Assembly: GCA_036346225.1 (NCBI GenBank)
Contig: JARFIW010001363.1
Span: forward strand, 186,001 to 250,000
Direction: 5' to 3'
DNA length: 64,000 nucleotides
From: Platerodrilus igneus
Lineage: Eukaryota > Arthropoda > Insecta > Coleoptera > Lycidae
In this document: positions 22,301-34,699 of the stretch, piece after piece
Layout of the letters: every line of letters starts with the position of its first letter
Position numbering within the stretch: the first letter of the stretch is position 1
Translations under genes and position numbers: made by a program
The notes under the pieces: generated by a model
What the model saw: only the letters and a program-made list of their open reading frames with translations
Told to the model about the DNA's origin: nothing
Database searches by the model: none

Positions 22301-23700
22301 TTTCGCTTTTATGGTACGTGCCAGAAACAGTGGTAGAGACATTAATAATTTCGAAAACGAAGGAACATTTATCTTGGATTCAGGTGCAACAGACCATTTA
22401 GTAAATGGGATTCACTTTTTCAGCACTTATAGAAAACTAGTAAATCCAATAAACGTTTCTGTGACGAAAAACGATACAAACATAATGGCAACAGAGAGGA
22501 ACTATAAAGGTTACTAGCAACATGGGGGTCAATGGTACTTTAGAAAACGTCCTGTATGCAGCTGATGTTCCGTTCAACTTATTATCTGTCCGCCGGATGC
22601 AAAGTTCAGGTCTAACGGTTATTTTCAACGAGGATGGTGGAGTTTCTGTAACCGATGGTGGTAAGATAATAATAAAGGGTAAGCTCTTAAACGATTTAAT
22701 TGGAATAACCTTTAGAGGTAACAAAACAATTAATAAAATTCCTAATAAACAAATAAGTGTAGCTAATAAGTGTAAACAAAATAATTAAAAAATTTGGCAC
22801 GAACGTTTAGGTCATATTGGTAAGGAAAAATTTTTACAAATTAAAATCAGAGATTTGGCATCCGATTGTTCTTGCTTGCACACAATTAACCCCACAAATG
22901 AGTTATGCAAACCATATATTAATGGGAAACAGGCGAGAAAACCTTTTGCTAAATTAAAAATTAAAACACACATTCGAAGACCTTTATTTAATGTTCATAG
23001 TGACGTATGTGGTCCAATTACTCCACCAACGCTAGACGATAAAAATTATTTTATTACCTTTATCGATGACTACACTCATTATACGGTCACTTATTTATTA
23101 ACGCATAAATCTGAGGTCTTTACAGTTTTTAAAGATTATGTCGCCAAAAGTGAAGCACATTTTAATTATAACATTGTTAATTTATATTGTGACAATGGTC
23201 GTGAATATCTCTCAAATAAACAAAAGGAATTCTGTATTCAAAGGGGCAATACACACTATCTAACGGTACCATACACCGCGCAACAAAATTCTATAGCGGA
23301 ACGTATGAACAGGTTATTAACAGAAGAAGGTCGTGCAATGATAAATGGTGCTAATTTACATAAATGTTTTTGGGGTGAAGCAATTTTAACTGCAACATAT
23401 TTAATAAATTTAACACCAACTAAGGCAATTCCACAAAATAAAACACGATATGAACTGTGGCATAACAAAAAACCCAGATTAGACTATTTAAAGGTGTTTG
23501 GTTCGACAGCATTTGTACACAATAAAACGAGAAAGGGCAAGTTTAATAAAAAATCGTTCAAAGGCATATTAGTAGGGTACGAACCAAATGGCTATAAAAT
23601 TATGGATACTGAAACGTGTAAATTCTTTAAAGCACGTGATGTCAATTTTGATCAAGTAAATTTTAATGCATCAAGACCAATTTTAAAGCTTGATAGTTAA
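22300..23700 (+). pseudogene. pol: copia pol: protease and integrase
   Basis: Protease motif LDSGATDHLVNG lies at about 22374-22410. The frame then shifts near 22517. The GAG-pre-integrase motif (WHERLGHIG) lies near 22795-22825. The frame 22855-23700 holds the integrase core, with aspartates in HSDVCGPI (about 23000) and YCDNGREY (about 23190) and glutamate in AERMNR (about 23297). Integrase ahead of reverse transcriptase is the order that defines Ty1/copia. The N-terminal zinc-binding histidines and cysteines are only partly in frame. Confidence 0.88.
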
Positions 23701-25530
23701 GTTGCAATCGAAAACCATAATTATGATATTGAAATGCCTAAAATAACAAAATCCGTAAGTCCTGAAAAAGATTATTTAAAAACGGATAACACTAAATCTG
23801 TTATTAAAACAGGTACTGAATACGGTCCGTCCACCGCGAAAGTAGTAGGAAATAGGCACACCCTATTTAAAACTACTGAGGCCAGACGAAGTGAGAGAAT
23901 TAAAAATCGACCCCCTGTCTCATATAAAGACAATAATATTGAAAATACACAAAATTATTTCATGTGTGCCCAATCACTAAATTATAACATCCCCTCGAGC
24001 TATGAGAAAATAAATACAAGCAATGATAAAATCAAGTGGATGCAAGCAATCAACGAAAAAATTAAGTCACTTTTGCAAAATGAAACGTAAACTCTTGTTC
24101 CTAAACCAACAGGTAAAAATATTATAGATTGCAAATGGGTATTTACCATAAAGAATGAAACGTTTGAAAACCCAACGCAATATAAGGCACGGTTAGTAGC
24201 AAGAGGGTTTAGCTAACAATATTTGTTGGATTATGATGAAACCTTTGCGCCGGTAGCTCGTATTTCCACATTCAGATTTCTTGTAGCTTTTGCAAATCAA
24301 TTAGATTTATTAATTCATCAAATGTATGTAAAAACCGCATTCCTTAACGGTATTCTAAAGGAAGAAATCTATATGCGAGGGCCGGATGGAGTTAAAGTCG
24401 AAAACGACAATTTGGTTTGTAAACCAATCAAATCGTTATACGGCTTGAAACAATCAGCTAGATGTTGGTTTGAACATTTCGATAAAGTTTTAAGACAGTG
24501 TAATTTCACAAATTCATCTGTTGATCATTGTTTATATTTTCTTAACAAAGGTCATATAAGTGAAAATATTTATATTGTATGATATGTAGATGATCTCTTG
24601 ATTGTTACAGGAAACATCACAACAATGATAAATTTTAAGGCTTATTTAATGAAAATCTTTTTATGGTTGATTTAAATGAAATAAAACTATTCCTTGGAAT
24701 AAAAGTCGAACGAAACGGAAACGAAATTTCATTAAGTCAAAGTACCTATTTGAAATCAATATTAAAAAATTTTAACATGAGCGATTGTAAAGCTGTGAGT
24801 ACTTCTCTTCCAAGTAAGCTAAATTATGTTGAATTAAACTCCGATGAAAATTGTAAATTACCCTGTCGCAATCTTATCGGATGCTCAATGTATTCCATGC
24901 TATGTACGCGGCCGGATTTATGCATAGCTACAAATATTCTTAGTCGATACCAGAGCAAAAATTATCGAGAACTCTGGCAATGCTTAAAAAGGGTATTAAG
25001 GTATATTAAAGGTACTGTTGACATCAAAACTAATATACAGAAAGGGTGCATTTAACGAAATATTAGTTGGTTTTGTAGATGCTGACTGGGGAAGCAATGA
25101 AACTGACCGCAAGAGCACTACAGGCTATTTATTTAAGCTTTTTGTGCGTTGTTTAATTAGTTGGAATACAAAAAGGCAAAGTTCAGTTGCAGTTTCTTCT
25201 ACAAAAGCCGAATACATGGCTCTGTATGAAGGCGTCAAAAAAGCCTTATGGTTAAAATCTTTATTAAATAGTATTAATTTCCTAATTAAGCAGCCAATAA
25301 TTATTTTTGAAGACAACAATGGTTGTATTTCAATAGCGAATAATCCTACTGCTCATAAACGCTCAAAACATATTGACATAAAATGCCATTTTACCCGAGA
25401 ACAAATTGAAAACAAATCAATAGTACTAAAATATTTTTCCACAGGTGAGCAGTTAGCAGATGCTTTTACTAAGCAGGTACCAGGACCAAAAATTCAGAAA
25501 ATCCGTTTCAAGATAGGCCTAATGGAATAA
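23701..25530 (+). pseudogene. pol: copia pol: reverse transcriptase and RNase H
   Basis: Stops occur at 23698-23700, 24088-24090 and 24214-24216. Reverse transcriptase reads DYDETFAPVARISTFR, then NGILKEEIYM, then SLYGLKQSARCW. The catalytic YVDD at 24583-24594 is intact but has a TGA directly before it (24580-24582). Frameshifts near 24660 and 25045 follow. RNase H (25018-25530) has VDADWGSNETDRKSTTGY, SSTKAEYMAL and LADAFTKQ. With LTRs about 97-98% alike yet several stops, the copy was probably already defective, or decayed fast, after insertion. Confidence 0.88.
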
Positions 25531-25727
25531 TTTTTTGTTCAAGTTTATTAATAGAAATTAAGAAACTTAGTAATTAAGATACTATATAAGTTACGGTCTG
25601 GTCGGGTTTTTTTTATTAGGGTTTTTCTCGATCCTTGCAACAAATGTTGGATCATTGTAAAAATATTATAACCCTAGATAGACACAAATGAAATCGTAAA
25701 GTAAATTGTAAATATTGATTATATTTT

Positions 25728-25737
25728 TGAGGGGGAG
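25728..25737 (+). other. copia polypurine tract
   Basis: TGAGGGGGAG directly precedes the 3' LTR, the expected plus-strand primer for cDNA synthesis. Confidence 0.7.
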
Positions 25738-26039
25738 TGTTGGAATCTGTTTTGGTGTTAAGCAAAAACTAAATCAATACTTCCTTCTACTAACTTTCAG
25801 TTTTTACAACACTAAGAAATTTATGTTTGACTAAAATAGCAATCTGCGCCCCATGTAGGGTGCAGGTAGTTACCCTTACATTTTATGTTTTTATAACACT
25901 TTGGTTTTTCTAGCTAGTAGTCTTATACTTGATTTCAGAACGTTCAGAAGTGCTTTTAAATGAATGTGTCTAAATAAAACAATTTATACCAAACTGTCTT
26001 ATTATTATTTTTATATAAATCCGACTCCTATATCCAATA
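25738..26039 (+). mobile_element. 3' LTR of copia element (302 bp)
   Basis: Near copy of 21022-21323. It restarts the hAT sequence immediately afterwards. Confidence 0.92.
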
Positions 26040-27440
26040 AGAATTAGGCAATACAAAAAATAATAATAAAAAATAAACAAAATATAATACATTTTAGTGA
26101 GACGTCTGATTTTGTTTGTCAAAACTAAGTGCATCAATGTTAATTTCGATAGATGTTGTTGCTACACGCAAACAGTTTTCCAAATGCTCATCGGTAATTC
26201 GTGTAAGTATTTGAGATTTAACATGCTTCATTCGACTAAAAAGCTGTTCACACGTGTAAGTGTTTCCAAATAGCGAAATCATAGATAGAGCATGTTTGTA
26301 AAATGCAGGATATTTCTCCTTGTCTAAGTATGATTTGTAAAACTCTTCCTAATCAACCTGATTAATTTTCTCTTTTAACTGTGAATCGCAACACATTTCA
26401 CAATGTTCCATTTGTAAAATTCCTGGCAATAAATTCACGTCTCGGAGAATAGCGTTGCAAATAAAGCAAAAAGCACACGATGCTTTTTAAAACCTTGAAA
26501 TCGGTTATCAAATTCCAGGTTCAAGTCATATATTAACAAGGCGTATTTATCCGCCGCCATTTGTGTGACGTGTGGCTGCAATAACAATGTCGGAAAGTGG
26601 GTGAAGATTTTTGTCCTTAACTGTTGTTCCCAAAGCCCAAGTTTTATTTGGAATGCGGAAATAAGATCATACATGTTATTAGTTAGTTGATCTTTCCCTT
26701 GTAGACGAGTATTCACCACATTTAGGTGGCTAACTATATGGACCAGAAATGCAAAGTCTCTAACCCACATCTTGTCTTCAAATTCTGGGATACTTTTTGA
26801 CTTGCTTGTGACGAATGACTGCATTTCTTCTTTCAAATCAAACACTCGTTCCAACATTTTGGCACGGGTAAGGCATCTTACTTCTGCATAAAACGGAACG
26901 TCATGATACTGTGAATCCAAAGACTTGAGAAACTCTTGGAACTGACGGTGAATCAACCCTTTCGACTTAATAAAGTTTACTGTTTTGATGACCACCTTTA
27001 TGACATGATCCATTTTAAGGGACTTGGAACATAAATTTCTCTTGATGAATAATGCAATGAAAATTTAGCATAGAATTATTACCAACTTTGCAGGCCTCAT
27101 TTTCAATCAGTTTTACTAAACCTTCGTGTTTTCCAACCACTGCTGGAGCACCATATGTTGTTACGCCCGATAGGTTGTCGAGTTGTAAAGAAAAGCGATT
27201 CAATGTCGATGTAACAGCTCCTAACAAATCTCGTGAGCGAGTAGTGTCCTTAAGTGGATACAGTGCCGCTAATTCTTCAATTTTGCTAAAATGGACATCA
27301 ACACCCTTGATAAAAGTCGCCACTTGGACGGTATCTGTTAGGTCTGTGCGTTCGTCCCATGCTACAGCATAAAATATGAACTTATAACGTATTTTTTTTC
27401 CAAGTTAGCTACACATTCTTTATAAATCCAATATCATGTT
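26040..27440 (-). pseudogene. hAT transposase, GTF2IRD2-like, decayed
   Basis: Minus-strand frames 27323-27015, 27013-26435 and 26282-26094 read as consecutive parts of a hAT transposase. The RNase H-like core has WDERTDLTDTVQVATFIKGVD, with E in place of the first S of the usual DESTD. A FHCIIHQE stretch follows (about 27060-27030). The C-terminal dimerisation region has LFGNTYTCEQLFSRMKHVKS and RITDEHLENCLR (26282-26150). hAT transposases cut and paste DNA and leave 8-bp duplications. Stops and frameshifts at about 27014, 26420 and 26350 disable it. Confidence 0.82.
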
Positions 27441-29360
27441 TTGATAATATAACAACATAATTTATAATTGTCTGATCACTAAAAATAGTTTATTTAGTGT
27501 ATAATAGATTATGCGCTCCTTCGCTTTCTATATCTAAGTTACAACTCAAATCGTTTGTCTGTCCGTTCAACTTCCCTTTTCCATTAGCGCTTGAAGAGAT
27601 AAGCTGCTCTCCGGAGCATAGAAAAGTCAACATAATATTCAAGCACATGGCCTGGTGCAGAGTTCGCAAGAAAATTGATTAACGAATACCTTCGTGTCTT
27701 GATGTGGCTTCCGACAACTTTTGGTGAAGATTAACTTTATTTTGTATTCCACCATCGGTGAAGTTAGTTAATTTCTGCAGATGCGAAGAATATTGAAGTA
27801 ATCTATCATTAAAACAGTTAGTATAAATAATTTGATAAAATTTATTAATTCGTTTTCCGCAGTGCAATACCACAGATATATAGCTTTAGTTTAAAATTTA
27901 GAAAACATGAAAATTAGTGGACATGTGTAAGGGAGATTTTATTTGGTTGGACAATATTTTGTTCTGAAAGTCTTTATAAATTCCAGGGTAAAATTCAGCA
28001 TAATGATATGTTATTCATATTGTGTACATCGCAGATGTGCTTAGATTTGTCGACATCTGACGTTGTTTGGTTTTGGTGAGAACGTTCAAGTTTTCTTGAT
28101 TGAACTGTACTTCAAGCACGTGAGTGATGTTTAACCTTAATTTAATTTGTATTTATTTAAATGTCTTATGTATGATCAAAGGTTGATATTCTACTTTGAT
28201 TTAGTTATTTTGAAATTTATTTGGTAAGAAACATCCCGTTTTATTCTCGTAACTATACAAAATTTTAAAGATGGTTTCATTGTTGCCTATTATATTTGTT
28301 CCACAAGCAGACAGTTTTAGCTTCACTAAAAAAATTGTTATTGACATTTGATGTCAAAAATATCTAGTTAACCAATATAATTACCACGTGCTATTCTATG
28401 TTACATTAATAATATCTTTGATTATTTTGAGGTCATGCAATTTAATTTTAAGACATGATAAATTTTTGAAGGATATAAAGTTAAAGCTTATTCTTTGTTT
28501 AAATGCTACATTTTAGTATCACGTAAAATAATCTTGTTTCTCACTTGTAAAGTCGACTGTAGTACTACTGAAGGCTATATTTAAATTTGAGATTTAAATT
28601 ATTAAGAAAGCAAATACCGTACAGTAAAGATATGTTGAAATTTTGAGTTTAAAAATGTTTGTGTTTTTGAACAATACTAGTTTATTTCCATGTAAATTTC
28701 TATTGTAAATATTAATGTTGAAACAAGTTAAACCAATTTAATTGAATAGAATTTTTTTGCTTAATTCTTTTATTATTAAAAATTTCAAAGAATATTTGTT
28801 GGTTCTTAATAAGCAAAAGATTAACTCTGTCTAATGAAAACAAGTACCCTGGGTGTATATATTTTTGGAACTTAAAATCAAATATGTTATTTATTGGTGA
28901 ATATTTTTTAAGACACAAACGGTGTCCCTATTGTGCATTTGTTTGTTCACAGGATTTGCAGAGACATCTGTAATACATCTGGTAAGTGACATTTTGGTAA
29001 GTGCTTTGCAAGGTTGATATTTAGGTTTTGTGGCTACATAAGCGGTGTAGACTTCAGGTTTCCGCATTCCCCTAATACAAGTACATGTATCTTCGTATGT
29101 TGTTGTATTGAAAAATACGGTGGCGCACTTTTTCTATATTTTTGGTCATTTGTTAACCCATGACCTACGCTCATGATCTACCCAGAGCTAACACTCTACT
29201 AGCCGTTTACCTCTAATGAGTTTTTTTTCCTCAAGCCGTTTTCCATCCAACTTTACCTTGGGCTTCCCTCATTAAAAAGAAATTCTCGACCTTGTGATAT
29301 CAGGTAAGGTAGGCGTTTATGGTATATGGAGGTCCAATTTGCTATATGATATTCGCGAGT
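27441..29360. other. Unidentified 1.9 kb between the two hAT parts
   Basis: AT-rich, with no recognised coding region or LTR. It may be an insertion into the hAT transposase, or it may separate two independent hAT fragments. No terminal repeat or target duplication was found at its edges. Confidence 0.45.
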
Positions 29361-29882
29361 GATTATTTAGTTTTCAAACTTGGATGCTCGATTTTTCAAA
29401 TTATCTTTAATATGTTTTTAAATGTCGTCGACCCGTCTGGTAATAGTTTGACGAGACAGGCTTATTTTTGAGAAATCCGTTTTATTTTCTGGGCACAGAA
29501 TTTCAGCGACACTCTCCAAACATTCCTTTACCATTTCACCATCTGAATATGACTTCGATTTTTTTGCTAATTTCGTTGCTACTGCATAACTAGCCGTTAC
29601 ATAGCATGTTGACTCTTGAACCGTTCTAGTAAATATTTGACGTTGTGCAGAAAGTTTTCTTTTTAATTCATTTACTTGGTCTTGTTGAAATTGCCCTTCG
29701 TACTTATAATACCTATTTGCATGCTTAGCCTCGTAATGCCGTTTAATGTTATACTCTTTCAAGACAGAAACAGAATTATTGCATATCAAGCCTATTGGTT
29801 TTGTTTTAAATTCCACGAAACAATAGTTTATAGTTCATCTGTCTTGAAAACTTCTCAGTTCTTCTGCGAATTTTCTCTTCAT
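29361..29882 (-). pseudogene. hAT transposase N-terminal part
   Basis: From an ATG at 29882-29880 (MKRKFAEELRSFQDR, then TGA where relatives have Trp), the minus-strand frame runs through 29816-29418. It contains a degenerate zinc-finger-like GLICNNSVSVLKEYNIKRHYEAKHA stretch, shown here only by its key residues C, H and H, and RQTITRRVDDI near its end. These match the N-terminus of GTF2IRD2/ZBED-like hAT transposases. It is followed by a stop at 29418. It may be the start of the gene at 26040-27440. Confidence 0.7.
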
Positions 29883-30634
29883 TGGTCCACCCAACGTCTT
29901 TACTACTTGACTTCCTGCTCTTGAATTTTATTAATGCGTTGTGGCCCAGTACTTGCCCCAACAATACTGTCGCGTTCGTTCTAAAAATCGTTCTTATCTT
30001 GTTTATTAATTATCGAAGAGCAACATTTTTTTTCCTCAAATTGTTGGCAACTTTGATATCTAAAAGTAAAGTGCTATTCAGGTTTTTGATATACTCAATG
30101 GTATTCTTGTAAAAATTATATTACGGTAGAGCAATAATAAAACCTGTTATGACGCACGTAAAAGACAAAGTTGAAATGGAACACATAAAATAGTGTTTAA
30201 TAAAAACTCATTTGTTTGTGCAGTCTTATCTGCGACACTCCTTATTCAAATTCGGGAAAACTTGTAACGGTTTCCTTCGTTTACCAATTGATGATCTTTG
30301 GAAAGCATTACAACACTTTCAAACTCGGCCACTTAACTTTAGTAAATACTACTCCGAAAACAGTTAAAAGCTTTTGCAGATATACATCACCTTTTGCTAT
30401 AATTGAGAGTTTTTACATTTATGTCAAATACTAATATTAAATTTGCTTATAGAATAAGAAATTTTAAATGCTTTTACATTATAACGCTAAAGGATGATGC
30501 TAGATTAACTTTTTAACTTCAGTAAAATTAATAATTTCTACTCTACCAATCTGAAAAGCTTCACATTGCGGATGATATTTTTACATGGTGTTACTCGAAA
30601 TAAACTACAAAATGAATTATTAATGTTGTTACCA
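29883..30634. other. Gene-less AT-rich DNA
   Basis: No coding region recognised. It should contain the 5' terminal repeat of the hAT copy if that is complete, but I could not match one to the 20856 end. Confidence 0.4.
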
Positions 30635-30639
30635 ATATA

Positions 30640-31195
30640 CACGCACAAATATGCACACACACACGCACCACACGCACAACACGCACATACGCACACACGC
30701 ACACACGCACAACGCACACACACGCCACACACGCGAGCACACCATCACAGACCACAAACACGCACACGCACACGCACACACCACTACACGCTACACACGC
30801 ACACACGCACACACGCACACACGCACACGCACACACGCACCACACACGCACACACGCACACACGCAACACGCACAGCACACACGCACACACGCACGACAC
30901 ACACACACACACGCACACGCAAACACGCACACACGCACACGCACGCACACACGCACACACACGCACACCACAGCACGACACACGCACACACGCACACGCA
31001 CACACACGCACACACGCACCACGCACACGCACACACGCACACACGCACGCACACACGCACACACACGCACACACGCACACACACCTACACGCACAGACGA
31101 ACACACGCACACACGCACACGCGCATACACGCACACACGCACACACGCACACACACGCGCACACACACACACTCACATACACACACACACACATT
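30640..31195. repeat. CA-rich satellite (CACACG/CACG units)
   Basis: About 555 bases built from ACACGC, ACAC and occasional CACCAC or CAGCAC variants. Open frames of 100-210 residues on both strands are only His/Thr or Cys/Val runs produced by the repeat, not genes. The GC content is far above that of the flanks, and alternating purine-pyrimidine DNA like this can adopt a left-handed form. Confidence 0.95.
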
Positions 31196-31199
31196 TGAT

Positions 31200-31375
31200 C
31201 ATTTTCAAATCGAGCTAGTAATTGAAAGATGGGTAATATAAGGTCTTGGACAGGACTTGAACCTCTATCTTGGTTTTGCCGGAACCATGCGTTTACCAAT
31301 TACGTCACCGAGACCGATGACGACAATTTGGAAATTTACAAATTTAAATCGTGTACACGATGATACTTGTGTAAT
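31200..31375 (-). mobile_element. SINE-like repeat A, copy 1 (minus)
   Basis: Contains on the minus strand a tRNA-like segment (31315-31242). The segment has box A TGACGTAATTGG and box B GGTTCAAGTCC. It is the inverted partner of copy 2 at 31377-31700. The outer edges (TCGAGCTAGTAATTGAAAGAT at about 31210) also pair with the outer edge of copy 2. Confidence 0.75.
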
Positions 31376-31376
31376 T

Positions 31377-31710
31377 TTTACCTAAAATATTTATATATTT
31401 AAAACTTGGCTTGTTGCCATAATTTTGAGCGTAGCTTCCTGTCTATAACTGACATAAGTCAAAAACTTGACAATTTCAGATATGATTGACAAAAATTCCA
31501 AACGTAATTGAAAGTTAGGTTGATGTATCGTCGTGTACACGATTTAAATTTGTAAATTTCCCAATTGTCGTCATCGGTCTTGGTGGCGTAATTGGTAAAC
31601 GCATAGTTCCGGCAAAACCAAGATACAGGTACAAGTCCTGTCCAAGACCTCATATTTTCCATCATTCACTTACTAGCTCGATTTAAAATGATCATTTGGG
31701 CTTTGCATGA
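31377..31710 (+). mobile_element. SINE-like repeat A, copy 2 (plus)
   Basis: The 74-base segment 31576-31649 folds as a tRNA: a perfect 7-bp acceptor stem (GTCTTGG/CCAAGAC), a perfect 5-bp T stem (ACAGG/CCTGT) around a 7-base loop, box A TGGCGTAATTGG, box B GGTACAAGTCC, and a plausible 7-base anticodon loop. Unlike an ordinary SINE head it lies about 200 bases into the repeat. Upstream is AACTTGGCTTGT and the GACAATTTCAGATATGATTGA stretch also seen at 44030-44060 and 48450-48475. It is more likely a SINE than a working tRNA gene. Confidence 0.75.
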
Positions 31711-32305
31711 AAGTCTAAGTTATTATTTCATGTTATTTTTTCATCTTATTCACTATAATACGATAGTATTTACTCCCTGTATGTTTGTTGTGGTTTGTTT
31801 AGCATTCTTGTTAATCTTCTTTGGGAATTAAACCACTCATAGCTTTTAAAATCAACTTTATTTACGTTTCGATCCATGACCTAGGATCGTTGTCAAAATA
31901 ATAATAAAAACTTCAAGTTTGACATTTATGACATAAATTGAAGGTGACTTTGATTTATTTATGTTTGAAATATTTGGTTTGAGTATAATAAGCAAAAATT
32001 TTTAAAGTTTAAAAGAATGATTGCCTTCAATTTGTGTTGCGACCTGGGATCGACTTTCTTTAGGTAGCCAATACGCTTAACGTGAAATCAGCTGATTAAT
32101 TTTTATTGGTGAGTTTTATATAAATTCAATAACTTGAAATTGAAAAACATTTTTTAACATGTTTCTATTTATACAATTGAGAGGATGGTTATTAAAAAAG
32201 TGTGCGATTGCATTATTGAAAGGCTTAAGCAGTCGTTTTTTTATATTTATTTTGAGGGGGAAAAATTCATTATGATTTGAGTTACCTCTTTGGTAGATTT
32301 TAACA
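31711..32305. other. Gene-less AT-rich DNA
   Basis: No recognised gene or mobile element. The phrases ACCTAGGATCG (31880) and ACCTGGGATCG (32041) suggest a small internal repeat. Confidence 0.4.
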
Positions 32306-32424
32306 TGGTTCTGAGGCGACCCTATTGCGGGTTTACACTTGTCAGATACCAATGTTGTTCTATGAAGATTGTATATGGATCTTAGGCGACCCTATGGCGG
32401 GTTTACACTTGTCAGATACCAATA
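32306..32424. repeat. Two-copy tandem repeat (about 66-bp period)
   Basis: The phrase GGCGACCCTATGGCGGGTTT (first copy TTGC in place of TGGC), then ACACTTGTCAGATACCAAT, appears twice, at about 32317-32356 and 32383-32422. Confidence 0.85.
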
Positions 32425-32464
32425 CGATAGTATTTATCAACTTATTTTGTATAATTACCTACCT

Positions 32465-32467
<3 letters not shown>

Positions 32468-32501
<34 letters not shown>
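32468..32501. repeat. (AT)n microsatellite at the 5' edge of the family K element
   Basis: About 34 bases of AT, preceded by ACCTACCTAAAAT. The reverse complement of that phrase, TTTTAGGTAGT, also adjoins AT tracts at 48146 and 48545. Confidence 0.9.
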
Positions 32502-32507
<6 letters not shown>

Positions 32508-33463
32508 CTCATATTTAGACCAGGGTAGAAAATTAAATAATCACATTAAATAATTTTAATCACCGGGTAGAAGCTTTGGGAAAAGGTACGCGTTATTAAA
32601 AAAACCGTAAAGCATAAAAATTCATTCGTTTCATTAAAAATAAGGGAGTTAAATTATGTACAAGACGCTTGCTATAAAAAAAAAGGAAGCAGTATTAAAA
32701 AGCTCTACGTGTAATTTAATTATTCCTAGTAAAGAAACAAATAGAAATTACGTGCAAAATTTATATTAATTAACTCAATTTTAAGTAACCGGTATTAAAC
32801 AAAATGTACAGATAATAATTAATATTTGATTAGGAGTCACTAAAAATTAAAGGGTATTATTTTAATTGGAGTTAATTGAACCATTAGTAACATATAATAT
32901 TTATAAAAACTTGTAAAAACCCAATAAAATGCAAATCGTAGAAGTGTTATTTAGAAGTATTATGTTTGAACACCTGCGTATTTTTAAAAGGCTCATTCTG
33001 CGTAAATTTGGCAGATAACAAATGGTTACAGAGAATCTTGGAGAAACCGTAGCTTAATAGTTACGAGAAATGCTAAAGGTGGGTTAATTCACAGTCCACA
33101 TGGACTGAAATAATCGATAATAAAGAATATCAATTTGCACCAATAAGAACAGGGTAGATAGAGACAGATAATATGCGCAAGACTGAGACACATATAGTAA
33201 AAGGCGTGAGTGGAGCAACGTCACTGGGTTGCGATTGGTTGAAAATAAGAGGCAAACTTGAGAGGTAGAAATAACATTTCTGTATAAAAATTAATTAGTT
33301 ATTTCCAGACGTTGCGAGCCGTGTCGAAATTTCTGAGATTTAACTGATGCGAGTGCAAATTTCGTAAAAATCGCATGCCGGGCTGCGGAATGGGAACCTA
33401 GCATGCGAAATTCTGAAGAATTGTCCGTTTTGGGGACAAGACCGACAGACGGGCTAACCTCCA

Positions 33464-33469
33464 TATATA
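33464..33469 (+). promoter_or_regulatory. Likely LTR TATA box
   Basis: TATATA inside CCATATATACCC. The same place in the 3' LTR reads TATATATACCC (38741-38751), and the 50.7 kb copy reads TTATATAAACCC. It would put the transcript start near 33495, about 990 bases into the LTR. Confidence 0.55.
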
Positions 33470-34582
33470 CCCAGGTTAATATGAACAAGCTCTCTTAGAT
33501 TTTCGACTTGATTCAATGCGTTAAACAGTGCTTTTTAGTTTTCCGATTTTGATTAAATAATGTAAACAGTTTGCTCGTATATTTTGGTGATTTAAAACAG
33601 TTTGTTTTTTTTTCGTGCTACAATGAATGTAATTTAGTGCACTTAGAAAAGAAGATACAAGGTAATAAAGTTTAATATCACAGTACCAATTAGTCTAATT
33701 TGCAACGACAAATGAATACACAAAAGTAGGCAGTTTTGGCGTATATTTGTGAAAGAAGTATGAATTTCTTTGCTATTTTTCGGGGTTGTTAATAATTAAA
33801 TGGTTCATAAACGTGTCTGGATCCACTAAACAAGGTTCAGATATACACAGATGAGTTCCGGAAAAGCCCTGAAACAACTTTAGATGAATGGTGGTGGAGA
33901 GAATTTTAAAAGCGTTGAGAAACAGAAGCCGTAAATATAACCCAGTTGGAATGGTGTAATTAACAAAAGGGACGATGTACATTGAAGCTACGAGTGCAGT
34001 AACCTTCAGGTAAATTATACTATTTTGTTTGAACTTTGATGTTTTCGTGTGTGTTGAATAACTTTATAATTTATTTATTTAAAATGGACAGTAATGAAGT
34101 TGTACTAACAACAAATTTTTAATTTTAAGGTGAAATTTTCTTGTTTAAGTCGAAAGGAGTATTTAGTATTTATGTTCTTGATGAAAATTTGGGTATGTCT
34201 TTGAGCTCAATTAGACGAACCTGGTTAATTAACGTAAAGAGGTGGTAGATGCTCCCTTTGTACTCAGACTCAGGTCTGCATATATTGTTACATTAATTAG
34301 TAGGCATCCTACAAGGACTTTAATTTTGGATGCACATTAAAATGATAACAAATTTAAATCTTGAAATTTCCTGATACTGAAATTTATGCTGAATTTTTAA
34401 TTTTGAAATTTTAATGTATTGTGAATATTGATGTAAATAGAGTTAACGTTGATGTTTGTGGTAGGAATGTGTTTGTTTTTTTTATGAATGAGAATGAAGG
34501 TTTATCTAGGGGAGCAGCCGAGGCGATGAACAGAAGAAAGTCAACGGAACAGTTGAGTTAATGAATAGCTTTTTGTAGGATT

Positions 34583-34699
34583 CACAGCATTCTTGATGCC
34601 CAATCTGTGAGACTCGATTTGAAAACCTTAGTTTAAGATTAATGGAGAGGATTTTTGTACATATCACAGCATTCTTGACGCCCAATTCGTGAGGTTCGA
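34583..34699 (+). repeat. Two captured primer-site copies inside the LTR
   Basis: CACAGCA at 34583-34589 is followed by TTCTTGATGCCCAATCTGTG and GACTCGA. CACAGCA at 34665-34671 is followed by TTCTTGACGCCCAATTCGTG and GGTTCGA. The working site after the LTR (34716-34750) has the same form: CACAGCA, TTTCT, then TGGCGCCCAACGTGGGGC and TCGA. The 3' LTR holds the first two at 39862 and 39944 and stops at the third CACAGCA (39995-40001). Confidence 0.9.

Noticed and set aside
27441..29360. Intron within the hAT transposase
   Set aside because: Related transposase genes usually lack introns here, and the two coding parts seem to overlap in alignment instead of abutting.
30566..31299. Long open frames of up to 210 residues on both strands
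   Set aside because: They are His/Thr or Cys/Val runs forced by the CA satellite; overlapping frames on both strands have the same origin.
31576..31649. Functional tRNA gene
   Set aside because: It folds well, but it is embedded in a repeat with at least three copies, lacks a normal T loop and has no clear anticodon loop.
33291..33488. Frame conserved in both family K LTRs (also 38570-38767)
   Set aside because: The LTRs are near-identical, so any frame is conserved; the diverged copy at 51180-51380 does not keep it.
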